NCBI GenBank assembly: GCA_016703025.1
Contig: JADJCV010000001.1
Coordinates: forward strand, 244,750 to 308,749
Origin: Candidatus Avedoeria danica
GTDB taxonomy: Bacteria > Chloroflexota > Anaerolineae > Epilineales > Epilineaceae
Reading direction: 5' to 3'
Length of the DNA stretch: 64,000 bases
Below are positions 33,693 through 42,311 of the stretch, in pieces. The position numbers and the translations under genes were made by a program. Below the pieces are notes generated by a model. The model saw nothing but the letters and a program-made list of their open reading frames with translations, made no database searches and had not been told where the DNA came from. Each line of letters starts with the position of its first letter. The stretch's first letter is position 1.

Positions 33693-33776
33693 ATGCGGGT
33701 TCTCAAGTCCGGCCATGGTGTCCCGCTCGGCGACAGCGATATCGTGCGCTGCGTGCGCGAGGCCGGGAACCCGTGA
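33693..33776 (+). CDS. Possible 27-aa small protein or upstream ORF
   Basis: An ATG at 33693 opens 27 codons (peptide beginning M-R-V-L-K-S-G-H-G-V-P-L) that end in a TGA overlapping the GTG start of the next gene (GTGA). GAGG lies 3 nt before the ATG. Its composition looks protein-like, and the overlap would couple translation of the dehydrogenase gene. It may equally be a remnant. Confidence 0.35.
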   Translation: MRVLKSGHGVPLGDSDIVRCVREAGNP

Positions 33777-34705
33777 CGACGGATGCGCCGCCACGCCCGG
33801 ACCTGACCGGCGTCCGCATCGGCTTTGTCGGGCTCGGTGTCATGGGCGCGCCGATGGCCGGCCACCTCCTCGACGCCGGCGCCGACCTGACCGTCCACAC
33901 CCGCACCCCGCAGCGGGCCAAACCGCTCCTCGACGCCGGCGCGCGGTGGGTGTCCTCACCCGCCGAGGCCGCGCGCGACGCCGCATTCGTCGTGACGATC
34001 GTCGGCTTTCCCGAGGACGTCGAGGCCGTCTACTTCGGCCAACGAGGGACCGCGGCTGCGCCAGTGGGCACCGGCATCCTATCTGCCGCTGCGCCCGGCA
34101 CCGTGCTCATCGACATGACGACGAGCCGTCCGGCACTCGCCCGCGACATCCACGCGGCCGCCGCCGCGCGCAGCCTCGCGTCGCTCGATGCGCCGGTCAG
34201 CGGCGGCGACGTCGGCGCGCGCGCCGCCACGCTGTCCATCATGGTCGGCGGCGACGCCGGCGCGTTCGAGCGTGCCCGCCCGATCCTGGCGGTCATGGGT
34301 CGCCTGGTGGTCCATCAAGGGGCCGCCGGATCCGGCCAGCTGACCAAGCTCTGCAACCAGATCGCGATCGCCGGAACGATGTTCGGTGCGCTGGAGGCGC
34401 TCCTGTTCGCGCGACGGATGGGGCTCGACCCGACGACCGTGTTGACGTCGATCGGGGCCGGCGCGGCGGCCAGCTGGACGTTGCTCAACCTCTACCCGCG
34501 CGCCGAGCGGGGCGACTTTGCGCCGGGCTTCGCCGCCCGCCACTTCCTCAAGGACCTCCGCATCGCCCTCGACGAAGCGAACGACGCAGCGCTCGACCTG
34601 CCCGGCCTGGCGCTCGCCGAACGGCTGTACGGTCGCATGGTCGAGGACGAAGGCCGCGGCGACTTCGGGACGCACGGACTCCTGCTCACCCTCATGCGGT
34701 CGTGA
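33773..34705 (+). CDS. 3-hydroxyisobutyrate-dehydrogenase-family NAD(P)-dependent oxidoreductase
   Basis: 310 aa from a GTG at 33773. N-terminal Rossmann motif I-G-F-V-G-L-G-V-M-G-A-P-M-A, the family signature D-A-P-V-S-G-G-D-V-G-A-R-A-A-T-L, and the catalytic Lys in S-G-Q-L-T-K-L-C-N-Q-I. The helical C-terminal half has F-A-A-R-H-F-L-K-D-L-R-I-A-L. Such enzymes oxidise beta-hydroxyacids (3-hydroxyisobutyrate, tartronate semialdehyde or succinic semialdehyde reduction); the exact substrate is not evident. It lies 91 nt after pgk with a small overlapping ORF between, so it may be part of the same transcript. Confidence 0.9.
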   Translation: MTTDAPPRPDLTGVRIGFVGLGVMGAPMAGHLLDAGADLTVHTRTPQRAKPLLDAGARWVSSPAEAARDAAFVVTIVGFPEDVEAVYFGQRGTAAAPVGTGILSAAAPGTVLIDMTTSRPALARDIHAAAAARSLASLDAPVSGGDVGARAATLSIMVGGDAGAFERARPILAVMGRLVVHQGAAGSGQLTKLCNQIAIAGTMFGALEALLFARRMGLDPTTVLTSIGAGAAASWTLLNLYPRAERGDFAPGFAARHFLKDLRIALDEANDAALDLPGLALAERLYGRMVEDEGRGDFGTHGLLLTLMRS

Positions 34706-34707
34706 TC

Positions 34708-36780
34708 TCAGCGCGCCTTCCGACCCACCGCGTCCCACCCGCTCCCCCGTGCCTCGCGCCGCCCGCGTTGACCCGCGCTGGCCGCCACGCGCGCGTCGAT
34801 CGCGAACAACGCCTGCCAGACGATGTCGATCGCCCGCAGCCGCGCCAGGCGACGCACCGCCCAAGCGATCTGTGCCCGCATCGACGCTCGGGACTTGCGC
34901 CGCAGACCGCCGCCCGACTGGCCATCCGACTGGCCATCCGACTGCGCGCCCGGCTGCAAATTTGAGGGCTCGCCCGCCCGCCGCCGCAATACGGCGAGGG
35001 CCGGTCGCTGGACGAAGGCATCATACAGCCGCCCGAACGGGAATCCCCACCCGGTGAGCCGCTCGACACCGAGCCCGGCATCGCCAAGCAGCCGCTCCAA
35101 CGCCGCCGCGTCGTACCGCCGCCGGTGCCCGGCCGCCCGGTCTGCCGTCCCGAATCGCGCCGCGCCGGCCGGAACCGTGATGGCCAACGCGCCGCCGCCC
35201 GTCAACACCCGAGCGATCTCGCGCGCCGCCGCGACGTCGTCCGCCACGTGCTCGAGCACCTCGCCACTGACCGCGCCCTGCACGGAGTCAGCGGCCAGCG
35301 GGATCGCGGCGGCATCGGCGACGAAGACGTGGGTTGGCGCGGCCGTGCTCCTCCGGGCACGGCCGCGCGCCGCGCGCGCGCGCTCGAGATCTGCGTCGAA
35401 GGCAAGCACCGTCCCGCCGAACGCCGCTCCCCCGAACCCGCTGTCGCCGCGCTCGTGCTCCCGCGCGCCGCCCAGGGCCAATGCGAGCGCCCCGTCGCCG
35501 CAGCCGACATCCAGGACAGCCGGCGGGCCATCCCACGCGCCGGCGAATGGTGGCGCACCGTCGATCAGCCCGGCCAGGTGCGCCGCGCGCCACCGCTGCC
35601 GCGGCCCGATGCCTCGCCGTTCCGCCCGATGCACGGCGACGGTCTCGGCCAGCGCCGCGCGGAGCACGCTGCCGAGGCGGTCCGCGCTGAAGCGTTGCTC
35701 CCATGTGGCGCGCCCGGCAACCGCCAGGCGCAGACGCTCGTCCGGCGCGGCCGCCAGGCGAGTCAGCGCCTGCGCCAAGGCCGCGGGATCGCCGCACGGC
35801 ACGGCAATGACGTCCTCACCCGGCACCAAGCCTTCGCGCAGCGCTGGAGTGTCGCCCGTGACCACCGCGCGGCCGGCTGCCAACGCCGCATACACCTTGT
35901 ACGGCACGACGCGCGCCGTCTTCGGCCGATCGGCGAACACGCCGAGGCAGACGTCGGCGCCGCTGATGTGCGCGCGGATCAAATCGTCCGGCGGCAGCCA
36001 GGCCGGGACGAAGCGGACACGCGCGAGCGCGAGGTCGCCCGCCAACCGCTCGGCCACCGCCTGCGTCTGGCCGACGCCGACGAACGTGAAGTCGATCGCC
36101 TGGCCGCGCAGCCGGTCGGCGGCTTGCAGCATCACCTCGACACCGTGCAGCGGGATGAACTGGCCGAAGTAAACCACCGAGAGCGGCTCCCCCGGGCGCG
36201 GCGCATATGCCGGCGTCGCGTCGTGGAAGATGCGCGGCGCGCCGACCGGGATCGTCAGCGTGCGTGCCGCATCGAGCCCGAGGTCCGTCGCCCAGGCGGC
36301 GGCGTGCGCAGCGGTGTCGACCACGACCTGATCGGCCAGAGCGAACAGTCTGCGCTCGATGCGCTCGTAAACGGGCAGCCGCCAGCCGCCCTTGGCCAAT
36401 CCGCGATCGCGCACCGTCTCGCCGAGCGAAACGAGCGGATCGAAGACCAGCGGCGCCTCCAGCCGATCGGCCAGCCGGCGCGCCAGCGGGAGATCGACCA
36501 GGCCTGTGGCGCCGATCCAGACGACGTCCACCGCGGGCAGGTCGGCCGTCACGGCCGCCAGCGACCGCCACGCTCCGAACACGCGTCGGCTCACGCGGCC
36601 GAGCTGCCATGGACTGCCGCGCGCCGCAGCCACCTTGTCGGCCGTCCCGTCCCAAAGCGGTACGTGCCGCTCGATCACCTCGACGCCGGCGGATCGCAGC
36701 GCCTCGATGACGATCGCGTTGCGACCGTGAGGTGCGCGGTCGTACGTGCCGACGAACGCGACGCGCAACGGCCGGCTCAA
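34708..36780 (-). CDS. Fused family 4-type glycosyltransferase and class I SAM methyltransferase
   Basis: 690 aa. Residues about 5-385 are a GT-B glycosyltransferase (V-A-F-V-G-T-Y-D-R-A-P-H-G, V-Y-F-G-Q-F-I-P-L-H-G, and the K-V-Y-A-A-L-A-A-G-R-A-V-V-T-G-D region). Residues about 400-590 are a SAM methyltransferase with V-L-D-V-G-C-G-D-G-A-L-A-L, G-E-V-L-E-H-V and G-G-A-L-A-I-T-V-P. A tandem Q-S-D-G (12-nt repeat at 34916-34939) lies before the basic C-terminal region. The apparent start is TTG at 36780 without a clear Shine-Dalgarno, so the N-terminus is uncertain. Likely a sugar-transfer plus methylation step in surface glycan synthesis; the next upstream gene is a GT2. Confidence 0.85.
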   Translation of the reverse strand: MSRPLRVAFVGTYDRAPHGRNAIVIEALRSAGVEVIERHVPLWDGTADKVAAARGSPWQLGRVSRRVFGAWRSLAAVTADLPAVDVVWIGATGLVDLPLARRLADRLEAPLVFDPLVSLGETVRDRGLAKGGWRLPVYERIERRLFALADQVVVDTAAHAAAWATDLGLDAARTLTIPVGAPRIFHDATPAYAPRPGEPLSVVYFGQFIPLHGVEVMLQAADRLRGQAIDFTFVGVGQTQAVAERLAGDLALARVRFVPAWLPPDDLIRAHISGADVCLGVFADRPKTARVVPYKVYAALAAGRAVVTGDTPALREGLVPGEDVIAVPCGDPAALAQALTRLAAAPDERLRLAVAGRATWEQRFSADRLGSVLRAALAETVAVHRAERRGIGPRQRWRAAHLAGLIDGAPPFAGAWDGPPAVLDVGCGDGALALALGGAREHERGDSGFGGAAFGGTVLAFDADLERARAARGRARRSTAAPTHVFVADAAAIPLAADSVQGAVSGEVLEHVADDVAAAREIARVLTGGGALAITVPAGAARFGTADRAAGHRRRYDAAALERLLGDAGLGVERLTGWGFPFGRLYDAFVQRPALAVLRRRAGEPSNLQPGAQSDGQSDGQSGGGLRRKSRASMRAQIAWAVRRLARLRAIDIVWQALFAIDARVAASAGQRGRREARGSGWDAVGRKAR
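34916..34939 (-). repeat. 12-nt in-frame tandem repeat
   Basis: GACTGGCCATCC twice, then GACTG; encodes Q-S-D-G repeats in the glycosyltransferase-methyltransferase fusion. Confidence 0.85.
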
Positions 36781-36819
36781 AGCGTGCGGACCAACGCCAT
36801 GCGACTCACCGCGCGTGGC

Positions 36820-37737
36820 TCAAAGCGACGTGCGCCGCACGATCAGGTCGGCCAAGAGACCGATGACCATCACCTGCAAGCCGGTCACGATGAGCGCCAG
36901 CGTCGTACCGGGCATCGGCGGCAGGCCCCACTCCGGATTGAAGCGCCAGATGATGTCGTAGAAGACGTACTTGCCCGTACCGCCGAGCAGGAGCGCCAGC
37001 CCAAGGGGCAGGAAGATCTTCAGCGGGTTGAAGTACATCACGGTTCGCACGCACAGCATGAGGTAGTTGTATGTGTCGCGCAGCGGATGGAACGTCGATC
37101 GCCCGACGCGCGGAAAGTAGTCGATGGGCAGCCATTGCACGGTGTAGGAAGCGGAAAGGAAAGCGATCGTGATCGTGCTCACCCACGAGTGCGTCGTCGG
37201 CAGGATCGGCAGATAGCGCATCGTCAGGTCGCGGCGCTGCAAGCGCAGGCCCGAGTTGAGGTCGGGGATGCGCGTGCCCGTCATGAACTCGGCCAGCTTG
37301 CGGATGAACCACTTGGCCGGCGTCCGGAGCAGCTTCATCGTGCCCGCCTCGACCCGGCGCGCGCCGATGACCATGTCGGCGCCGGCGTCGATCATCGCCA
37401 TCATGGTCGGAATCTGGTCGACAGGGTACGTCCGGTCGGCGTCCGAGAACGCGACGATCCGCCCGTGCGCCTGCCGCACCCCGGTCGTGCGCGCCGCGCC
37501 GTTGCCACGGTTGTACGGGTGCTGGATCAACGTCACCCACGGCCGCGCGCGCGCGATCTCGGCCGTGCGGTCCCGCGACCCGTCGTCGACGACGAAGATC
37601 TCGTAGGCGTAGCGCGTGGCCGACATCGCGCGCTGCGTGTCGTCGAGGTCGTCGCCGAGGGCCGCCTCCTCGTTGTAGGCGGGGAAGATGATCGTCAGAT
37701 CCATCGCTGTGCCGTCGTCCGGCCGAACGTCCGTCAT
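36820..37737 (-). CDS. Family 2 glycosyltransferase with C-terminal membrane helices
   Basis: 305 aa from the ATG at 37737 with GGAGGA 9 nt upstream. The GT-A core has I-I-F-P-A-Y-N-E-E, V-V-D-D-G-S-R-D-R-T, N-R-G-N-G-A-A-R and F-S-D-A-D-R-T-Y-P; the D-A-D coordinates the metal-nucleotide sugar. Two hydrophobic helices near residues 235-295 indicate membrane association, as in dolichyl/undecaprenyl-phosphate sugar synthases (DPM1/GtrB/ArnC-like). It starts a two-gene cluster with the glycosyltransferase-methyltransferase 39 nt downstream and is divergent from the 104-aa gene. Confidence 0.92.
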   Translation of the reverse strand: MTDVRPDDGTAMDLTIIFPAYNEEAALGDDLDDTQRAMSATRYAYEIFVVDDGSRDRTAEIARARPWVTLIQHPYNRGNGAARTTGVRQAHGRIVAFSDADRTYPVDQIPTMMAMIDAGADMVIGARRVEAGTMKLLRTPAKWFIRKLAEFMTGTRIPDLNSGLRLQRRDLTMRYLPILPTTHSWVSTITIAFLSASYTVQWLPIDYFPRVGRSTFHPLRDTYNYLMLCVRTVMYFNPLKIFLPLGLALLLGGTGKYVFYDIIWRFNPEWGLPPMPGTTLALIVTGLQVMVIGLLADLIVRRTSL

Positions 37738-37800
37738 GAACGGTGCTCCTCCATGCTGTCGCGCCTGCACGCGCCGCGCGCCAGGCTTTCGGCCAGGGGT

Positions 37801-37829
37801 TTGACCGACTGGGACACCGCGACTATACC
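37801..37829 (+). promoter_or_regulatory. Sigma-70 promoter
   Basis: TTGACC (37801-37806), 17-nt spacer, TATACC (37824-37829). It would give a leader of about 60 nt for the 104-aa gene. Confidence 0.7.
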
Positions 37830-37899
37830 TTAGGGTTGCTGTTTTCGGTCAGGGAAGCGCGGTTCGGCCTCCCCGATTCCTCAAGATGGTCAGGTGGTC

Positions 37900-38214
37900 A
37901 TGTTCTTCAACTACCCCGACATTCCGTCCGGCGCCATGGCCGAGGATCGCCACATCGAGGCGAACAAGATCGGTGAGGGTCTGCAGCGCTCGTCGATCGA
38001 GCGCATCGAGACCCGCTTCGTCACGCTCCGCCTGCCGGACGGTCAGACGATCAAGGGTGACGTGGCGCAGAGCGGCTTCACGGTCTACTTCGGCGGATTC
38101 GACTGGGTCACCTATCCGACCCCGCCGCACGTCCTGCAGAAGTTCCCGCAGTTCATGCCGTTGCCGCAGCAGATGTATCGCAGCTCCGAGGACGACGACA
38201 GCCTGCTCGGCTAG
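37900..38214 (+). CDS. Conserved-looking 104-aa protein of unknown function
   Basis: Start at the ATG 37900, or the GTG six nt upstream (AGGTGG precedes). The sequence begins M-F-F-N-Y-P-D-I-P-S-G-A-M-A and contains R-F-V-T-L-R-L-P-D-G-Q-T-I-K-G-D-V-A and Y-F-G-G-F-D-W-V-T-Y-P-T-P-P-H. There is no signal peptide or membrane helix, and the last third is rich in P, Q and M. A good promoter upstream and a strong hairpin directly at its stop mark it as a single-gene transcript. No family recognised. Confidence 0.7.
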   Translation: MFFNYPDIPSGAMAEDRHIEANKIGEGLQRSSIERIETRFVTLRLPDGQTIKGDVAQSGFTVYFGGFDWVTYPTPPHVLQKFPQFMPLPQQMYRSSEDDDSLLG

Positions 38215-38290
38215 TACGCCGCCACTGCAGAGTGTCCGGCCTTCGTACGCTGCCGGGCACTCCGGGCCTGTCCGGCTGGCGGCGTACTAG
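38211..38290. terminator. Bidirectional hairpin containing the stop codons of two convergent genes
   Basis: CTAGTACGCCGCCA (38211-38224) pairs perfectly with TGGCGGCGTACTAG (38277-38290). The TAG of the 104-aa gene is in the left arm and the TAG of the lamin-tail gene in the right arm. The 52-nt interior can itself form a stem (GAGTGTCCGGC with GCCGGGCACTC, one wobble), so the whole is a branched structure. Confidence 0.75.
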
Positions 38291-41250
38291 TCGCGCGGGA
38301 TGGCTCGGCGCGCTGCGTCACTCGGATACCGCCGGAGCGCTCCCGATGGCCCGCTTGGTCGTGGACGGTGCAGCACGACGTCGTTCGACAGCGCAACCAC
38401 GTTCGTCACCGCCGTGAGGTCGGCCGCGCTGCGCGGCAGCACGCGGTAGCCACCCTCCCACGGCGCCCGCGCCGCGGACTGCGCCGCGACGCCGACGACC
38501 GTCAGCCAGCGGCCCCGCGCCCAGCGTCGGCGCTCGATGCCGGCCGAGCGCAACAGGACGACCCGCGCCGGTCCGCTCCCGTCGTCCAGCGTGACGCTCG
38601 TGGCGCCGTAGCCGATCTGCCGCCCGTGCAGCCGTACAAGCCGCCCCTCGACGGCCTCGCCGACGTTCCCGGTGGCGATGTCCGACGGCGGCACAGGGCC
38701 GCCCACGCCGTCCCACCATGCGTCTTCCGGCCGGGCCAGCACGACCTGCCGCTCTCCGCGGTAATCCGCCAGGCGGCCGATCGCCGACACCGGCTCGCCG
38801 ACGCCGAACGGCTTTAGGGCGCGGTCCGTGGGCGCCAAGTAGATCCGTATGCCCCCGCTCTCGTCGCCGAGGTAGAACGTCCGACCGGCCAGCACGTTCG
38901 GCGCCGCCGTCACGCGGCCGTGCACGACGACGCGTGTCCCGCGGCGCATCGCACGCAGCGCGGCCATCGTCGCCGGCTGCGCAATCGGCACCGCCGGCGC
39001 CCGCGCCGAGCCGCGCGGCCCGCTCGATCCATGCGCGCCCCGGTCGCTGCGCCGGTCCGCCGCACGACGCTCCCGGGCGAGATCGCCGGCATGCCGCTCG
39101 CCCGGTTCCATCGCGCGGTTGGGCTGGCCGGGCGTCACCGCCAAGGCGGACGACCACCCGCCCGCGCCATCCGCCGTCCGGCCCCATGACCGGTCATAGC
39201 CAGGTGTCGACGACCAGCTGAAGCTGTCCGCGACGGTGTCGTCCGGCCGGACGAGCTGCACGGTGTCGCCACCGTTGTCGAAGGCGATGCCGGAAGCCGC
39301 CCGGTGGACGACGAGGAACCCGTGCGGTTCGACGGCGTCGTTGCCGCCGAACCGGTACGCCCAGCCGCGGCTGCTCGCTCGGGCGTCCTGCAACCGCCAA
39401 CCGGCGAGTCGGGCGCGGTACGGGGAGGCGTTGAACAGCTCGACCCATTCGTCGGTGTGCGCCGCCGTCCCGTCCGCGTCCCAGTCGACTTCGGACGGCG
39501 CGGGGAGAAGCTCGTTGAGGGTCAGTGCGGGCGGCCCGTCGTGCACGTTGCCGGCCCGGCCGGGGGACGGATCGGGCTGGGCGCGCCAATCCGTCGCGCT
39601 GTCCGAGTCGATGCCGCTCGGCAAGCGCTCGATCGTCAGGCCGGCACCGACGAGCGGCACGGACGGGTCGAACGCGTCGAGGTTGTCGCCGTAGCTGACG
39701 GCGTCCGCGACCCCGATCGTCGGTGACCTCAGCCGGACGACGTCGCCCATGTTGCCGAGCCCGCCGCCAATCCGCCCGTCGCCGACGAGGATGCGGGGTC
39801 CGGTGAAGTCCGGCGGCAGCTGCGCGACGGCCCCGGGACCGCCGATGATCGCGAAACCGCCGGGCGCGACCGTGACGGCCGGCAGCGGGTCCCAAGCGCC
39901 GCGATCGCCGATCGCCCATCCTCCGAGGCCGGCTGCGGCCGTGGAGCGGTTGTGGATCTCGACCCACTCTTCGGCAGCATCATTGCCGATGGTCTCGGGG
40001 TCGAACATCACCTCGCTGATGAGGAACGGGAGGTAGAGCGTCGCGGTGGCGGTCGCGGCGGGCGACGGTACGGCCGGCCCGCCCGGCACGGCGGTGCCGA
40101 CGGGCGGAGCCACGGTCGCAGAGCCGTTGGCGGTCGCGCTCGGGCCGGGCACGCTCGTCGACGCGCCGGCCGTCGGTGAGACGGGGGTGGCCCGGACGCC
40201 GGTGTCGCCGTTGGTCTGGCCAGGCGATGGGTTGAGCCGATCCGTCCAACCGCCCGTTCCGTCCGGGTCGCGCGCCCAGCCGGCATCCGGAGCGCTGGCG
40301 CCGAAGTCGATGACGTCGGCCGGTGCACCATCGGGCTGGACGAGGCGGGCGCTGTCGCCGCCGTTGTTCAGCGACAAGCCGGTTTCGCGCTTGAAGAAGA
40401 CACGGTGCCCGCGGGCCGGCACGACGGTGTCCTCGAGGATGCGGTGGGCGGCGGAGCCGCCGTCGGCGATGTCATCGAGCAGCCACCCACGCAGGTTTAG
40501 ATCGTTGGTGCCGACGTTGACCACCTCCACCCACTCATCCTCTCCGTTCGCCGTCCCGTCGCCGTCCCAGTCAATGCCGTGCGGCGCGGCCAGCACCTCG
40601 TTCAGGCGCACGTCCGCATCCGCCGGCACCCCCGGCGCACCGGCCACCGTCGCCGTCGCTTGCGGCGACGCGTCGGTGGCCGGCGCTCCCGGCGAGGGTG
40701 TGGCCTGCACGACCCAGTCGGCGGCCACGTTGGAGTCCCTGCCCGCGGGCACCCGCTCCAGGCTGCTGCCTCCCGGCGCCGCCGGGGCCGGTGGATCGAA
40801 CGCGCTGGTGTTGTCTCCCCAGCTGAGTGCGTCAATCACCGACCCGGCGCCGTCGGCCAGCTGCAGCCCGTCGCCGCTGTTGCCCAGACCATTGCCGATA
40901 CGGGGCACGGTGACCCGCTCCCCCGGCGCGTCCGGATAGCGCTCGGCGAAGCGCGCGCCGGCGACGACAGCGTAGCCGCCGGGCGCGATCGTGATCTCAG
41001 GCAGCACGGTCATGGCACGGGCGTCCGACAGGCGCCAGCCCCCCAGCGCGACCCCTACCGGCCCCGGGTTGAAGAGCTCGACCCACTCGAAGTCGGTCTC
41101 GATCCCCGACGCCACCGGGTTCGCCTGCACCTCGTTGATAACGATCGACCCTTGCGCCGACCGCATCGAACGTGCCGCCAAACCCTGTGGTGTCGAAACG
41201 AGCCAAATCGAAAGGCCGATCCCAAGCCCGAGCGTGCGCAACCGTTCCAT
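38287..41250 (-). CDS. Secreted protein with four lamin-tail domains and a C-terminal OB-fold
   Basis: 987 aa from the ATG at 41250 with AGGAGG 7 nt upstream and a signal peptide. Four lamin-tail-like modules repeat the pattern (I/L)NE ... DEWVEL(F/V)N ... GWRL(S/D)D: about 35-150, 210-340, 409-525 and 565-680. Linkers are rich in T, P, S and A; the one ending near residue 404 runs into T-L-Y-L-P-F-L-I-S-E-V (Tyr406), an internal copy of the motif seen at the ends of other exported proteins. The last about 130 folded residues (V-V-V-H-G-R-V-T-A-A-P, T-F-Y-L-G-D-E-S-G-G-I) look like an OB-fold. Probably surface-exposed or secreted; no catalytic motif seen. Confidence 0.85.
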   Translation of the reverse strand: MERLRTLGLGIGLSIWLVSTPQGLAARSMRSAQGSIVINEVQANPVASGIETDFEWVELFNPGPVGVALGGWRLSDARAMTVLPEITIAPGGYAVVAGARFAERYPDAPGERVTVPRIGNGLGNSGDGLQLADGAGSVIDALSWGDNTSAFDPPAPAAPGGSSLERVPAGRDSNVAADWVVQATPSPGAPATDASPQATATVAGAPGVPADADVRLNEVLAAPHGIDWDGDGTANGEDEWVEVVNVGTNDLNLRGWLLDDIADGGSAAHRILEDTVVPARGHRVFFKRETGLSLNNGGDSARLVQPDGAPADVIDFGASAPDAGWARDPDGTGGWTDRLNPSPGQTNGDTGVRATPVSPTAGASTSVPGPSATANGSATVAPPVGTAVPGGPAVPSPAATATATLYLPFLISEVMFDPETIGNDAAEEWVEIHNRSTAAAGLGGWAIGDRGAWDPLPAVTVAPGGFAIIGGPGAVAQLPPDFTGPRILVGDGRIGGGLGNMGDVVRLRSPTIGVADAVSYGDNLDAFDPSVPLVGAGLTIERLPSGIDSDSATDWRAQPDPSPGRAGNVHDGPPALTLNELLPAPSEVDWDADGTAAHTDEWVELFNASPYRARLAGWRLQDARASSRGWAYRFGGNDAVEPHGFLVVHRAASGIAFDNGGDTVQLVRPDDTVADSFSWSSTPGYDRSWGRTADGAGGWSSALAVTPGQPNRAMEPGERHAGDLARERRAADRRSDRGAHGSSGPRGSARAPAVPIAQPATMAALRAMRRGTRVVVHGRVTAAPNVLAGRTFYLGDESGGIRIYLAPTDRALKPFGVGEPVSAIGRLADYRGERQVVLARPEDAWWDGVGGPVPPSDIATGNVGEAVEGRLVRLHGRQIGYGATSVTLDDGSGPARVVLLRSAGIERRRWARGRWLTVVGVAAQSAARAPWEGGYRVLPRSAADLTAVTNVVALSNDVVLHRPRPSGPSGALRRYPSDAARRAIPRD

Positions 41251-41650
41251 CGCCTTGCCTCCTGATCTTCGTCGAGGCGCCGCCGGCTGCGAGAGGGAGG
41301 ATGCCTTCGATTCCCATCGCAACAGCCAGACAACCGCGTGGACAGCAGCGTACGGCGCGCGGCGCCCCGCCGGAAGGGCGGCACGGACAGCATCGCGACA
41401 AGGTGCGCGACAAGGTGCGCGACAAGGTGCGCGACAAGGTGCGCGACACCCACGACACCCACCGCGACAGCGTCCTGACAGGCCGGCGACAGCGCGGTCA
41501 GCGTGGCGTCAGCACGGCGGCGGGTGGCGGCGAGCTTGCGGGCCGGCCTGCGACCGCCGGGCGTCAAGCGGTCACCGACAGGGGCGGGTATCCTTACAAC
41601 CAGATGTGCGGGCTACGGACTGTTCCGCACCAACCTGAGGAGAACGAACG
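41251..41650. other. 400-nt intergenic region with a 12-nt tandem repeat
   Basis: It lies between the divergently transcribed lamin-tail gene and the 160-aa gene. CGCGACAAGGTG is repeated four times (41394-41441), followed by degenerate CGACACCCA units. TATCCT at 41589-41594 could be a -10 for the downstream gene. No convincing gene on either strand. Confidence 0.6.
41394..41441. repeat. 12-nt tandem repeat, four perfect copies
   Basis: CGCGACAAGGTG at 41394, 41406, 41418 and 41430, followed by CGCGACA. No spacers, so not a CRISPR. Confidence 0.9.
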
Positions 41651-42133
41651 ATGCGCCGCATGTGGATGACCGCCTTCCTGACCGCCGCCGCCTTCGCCGC
41701 CCACACGACCGCCGCCCATGCAGACGCCAGCCTGCGCGAGTACAAGGAAGCCATGCGGCCGTTCACACCGGTCATCGCCGCTTGGACCGCCGAGGCCCAG
41801 TCGTTCGGCGATGCCGCGCTGACGAAGCCCGAGCTCGTGTGCAAGCCCGAAATCGCTGAGATGGCCCGCCGTGGCGGCTCGATCGCCGACGACGTTGCCG
41901 GCACCGCCGCCCCCGATGCGCTCGCGATGGCGCACGTCGATCTCGCCAACGCGTTCGTCGAGATGTCCTATGCGCTCGACCATGCCTGCGGCGCCGCCGA
42001 CCCGCTCGCCCGCACGCTCGCTCCGTCCGTCGTAAAGGCGCAGCGCGCGCTCGGCGCCATCCGCCGCTTCGTGGACGAGGGCATCGCGCCGATCGAGTTG
42101 CCCTCCCCGGGGCCCGCGCACGAGTCCAACTGA
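41651..42133 (+). CDS. Small exported helical protein (unknown)
   Basis: 160 aa; GAGGAG lies 8 nt before the ATG. The signal peptide ends at about residue 25 (A-A-H-A-D-A). The mature part is predicted all-helical with two cysteines (K-P-E-L-V-C-K-P-E-I-A-E-M and A-L-D-H-A-C-G-A-A-D) that could form a disulfide. No family recognised. It is bounded by a strong terminator at 42196-42226. Confidence 0.7.
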   Translation: MRRMWMTAFLTAAAFAAHTTAAHADASLREYKEAMRPFTPVIAAWTAEAQSFGDAALTKPELVCKPEIAEMARRGGSIADDVAGTAAPDALAMAHVDLANAFVEMSYALDHACGAADPLARTLAPSVVKAQRALGAIRRFVDEGIAPIELPSPGPAHESN

Positions 42134-42195
42134 TCTGCTGAATGACCCCTCGCGCCGCTGACGATCGGCGCGAAGGAACCGACAGTCCGGACCCA

Positions 42196-42226
42196 ACGAA
42201 GGGGGCGTGCACCACGCCCCCTTCGT
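42196..42226 (+). terminator. Strong hairpin terminator
   Basis: ACGAAGGGGGCGTG (42196-42209) pairs perfectly with CACGCCCCCTTCGT (42213-42226) around a 3-nt loop. There is no T run, but a 14-bp GC-rich stem of this kind after a gene end is convincing. Confidence 0.7.
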
Positions 42227-42311
42227 CGCGTGTCCCACCGGCATGACGGTTGCTGTAGGATTCATCTCGTTCGCAACCCGTTGCGAGCGGTCCGCTACCC
42301 CTGGAAGCCCA

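Noticed and set aside
41394..41450. CRISPR-like array
   Set aside because: Units are 12 nt and contiguous, without spacers.
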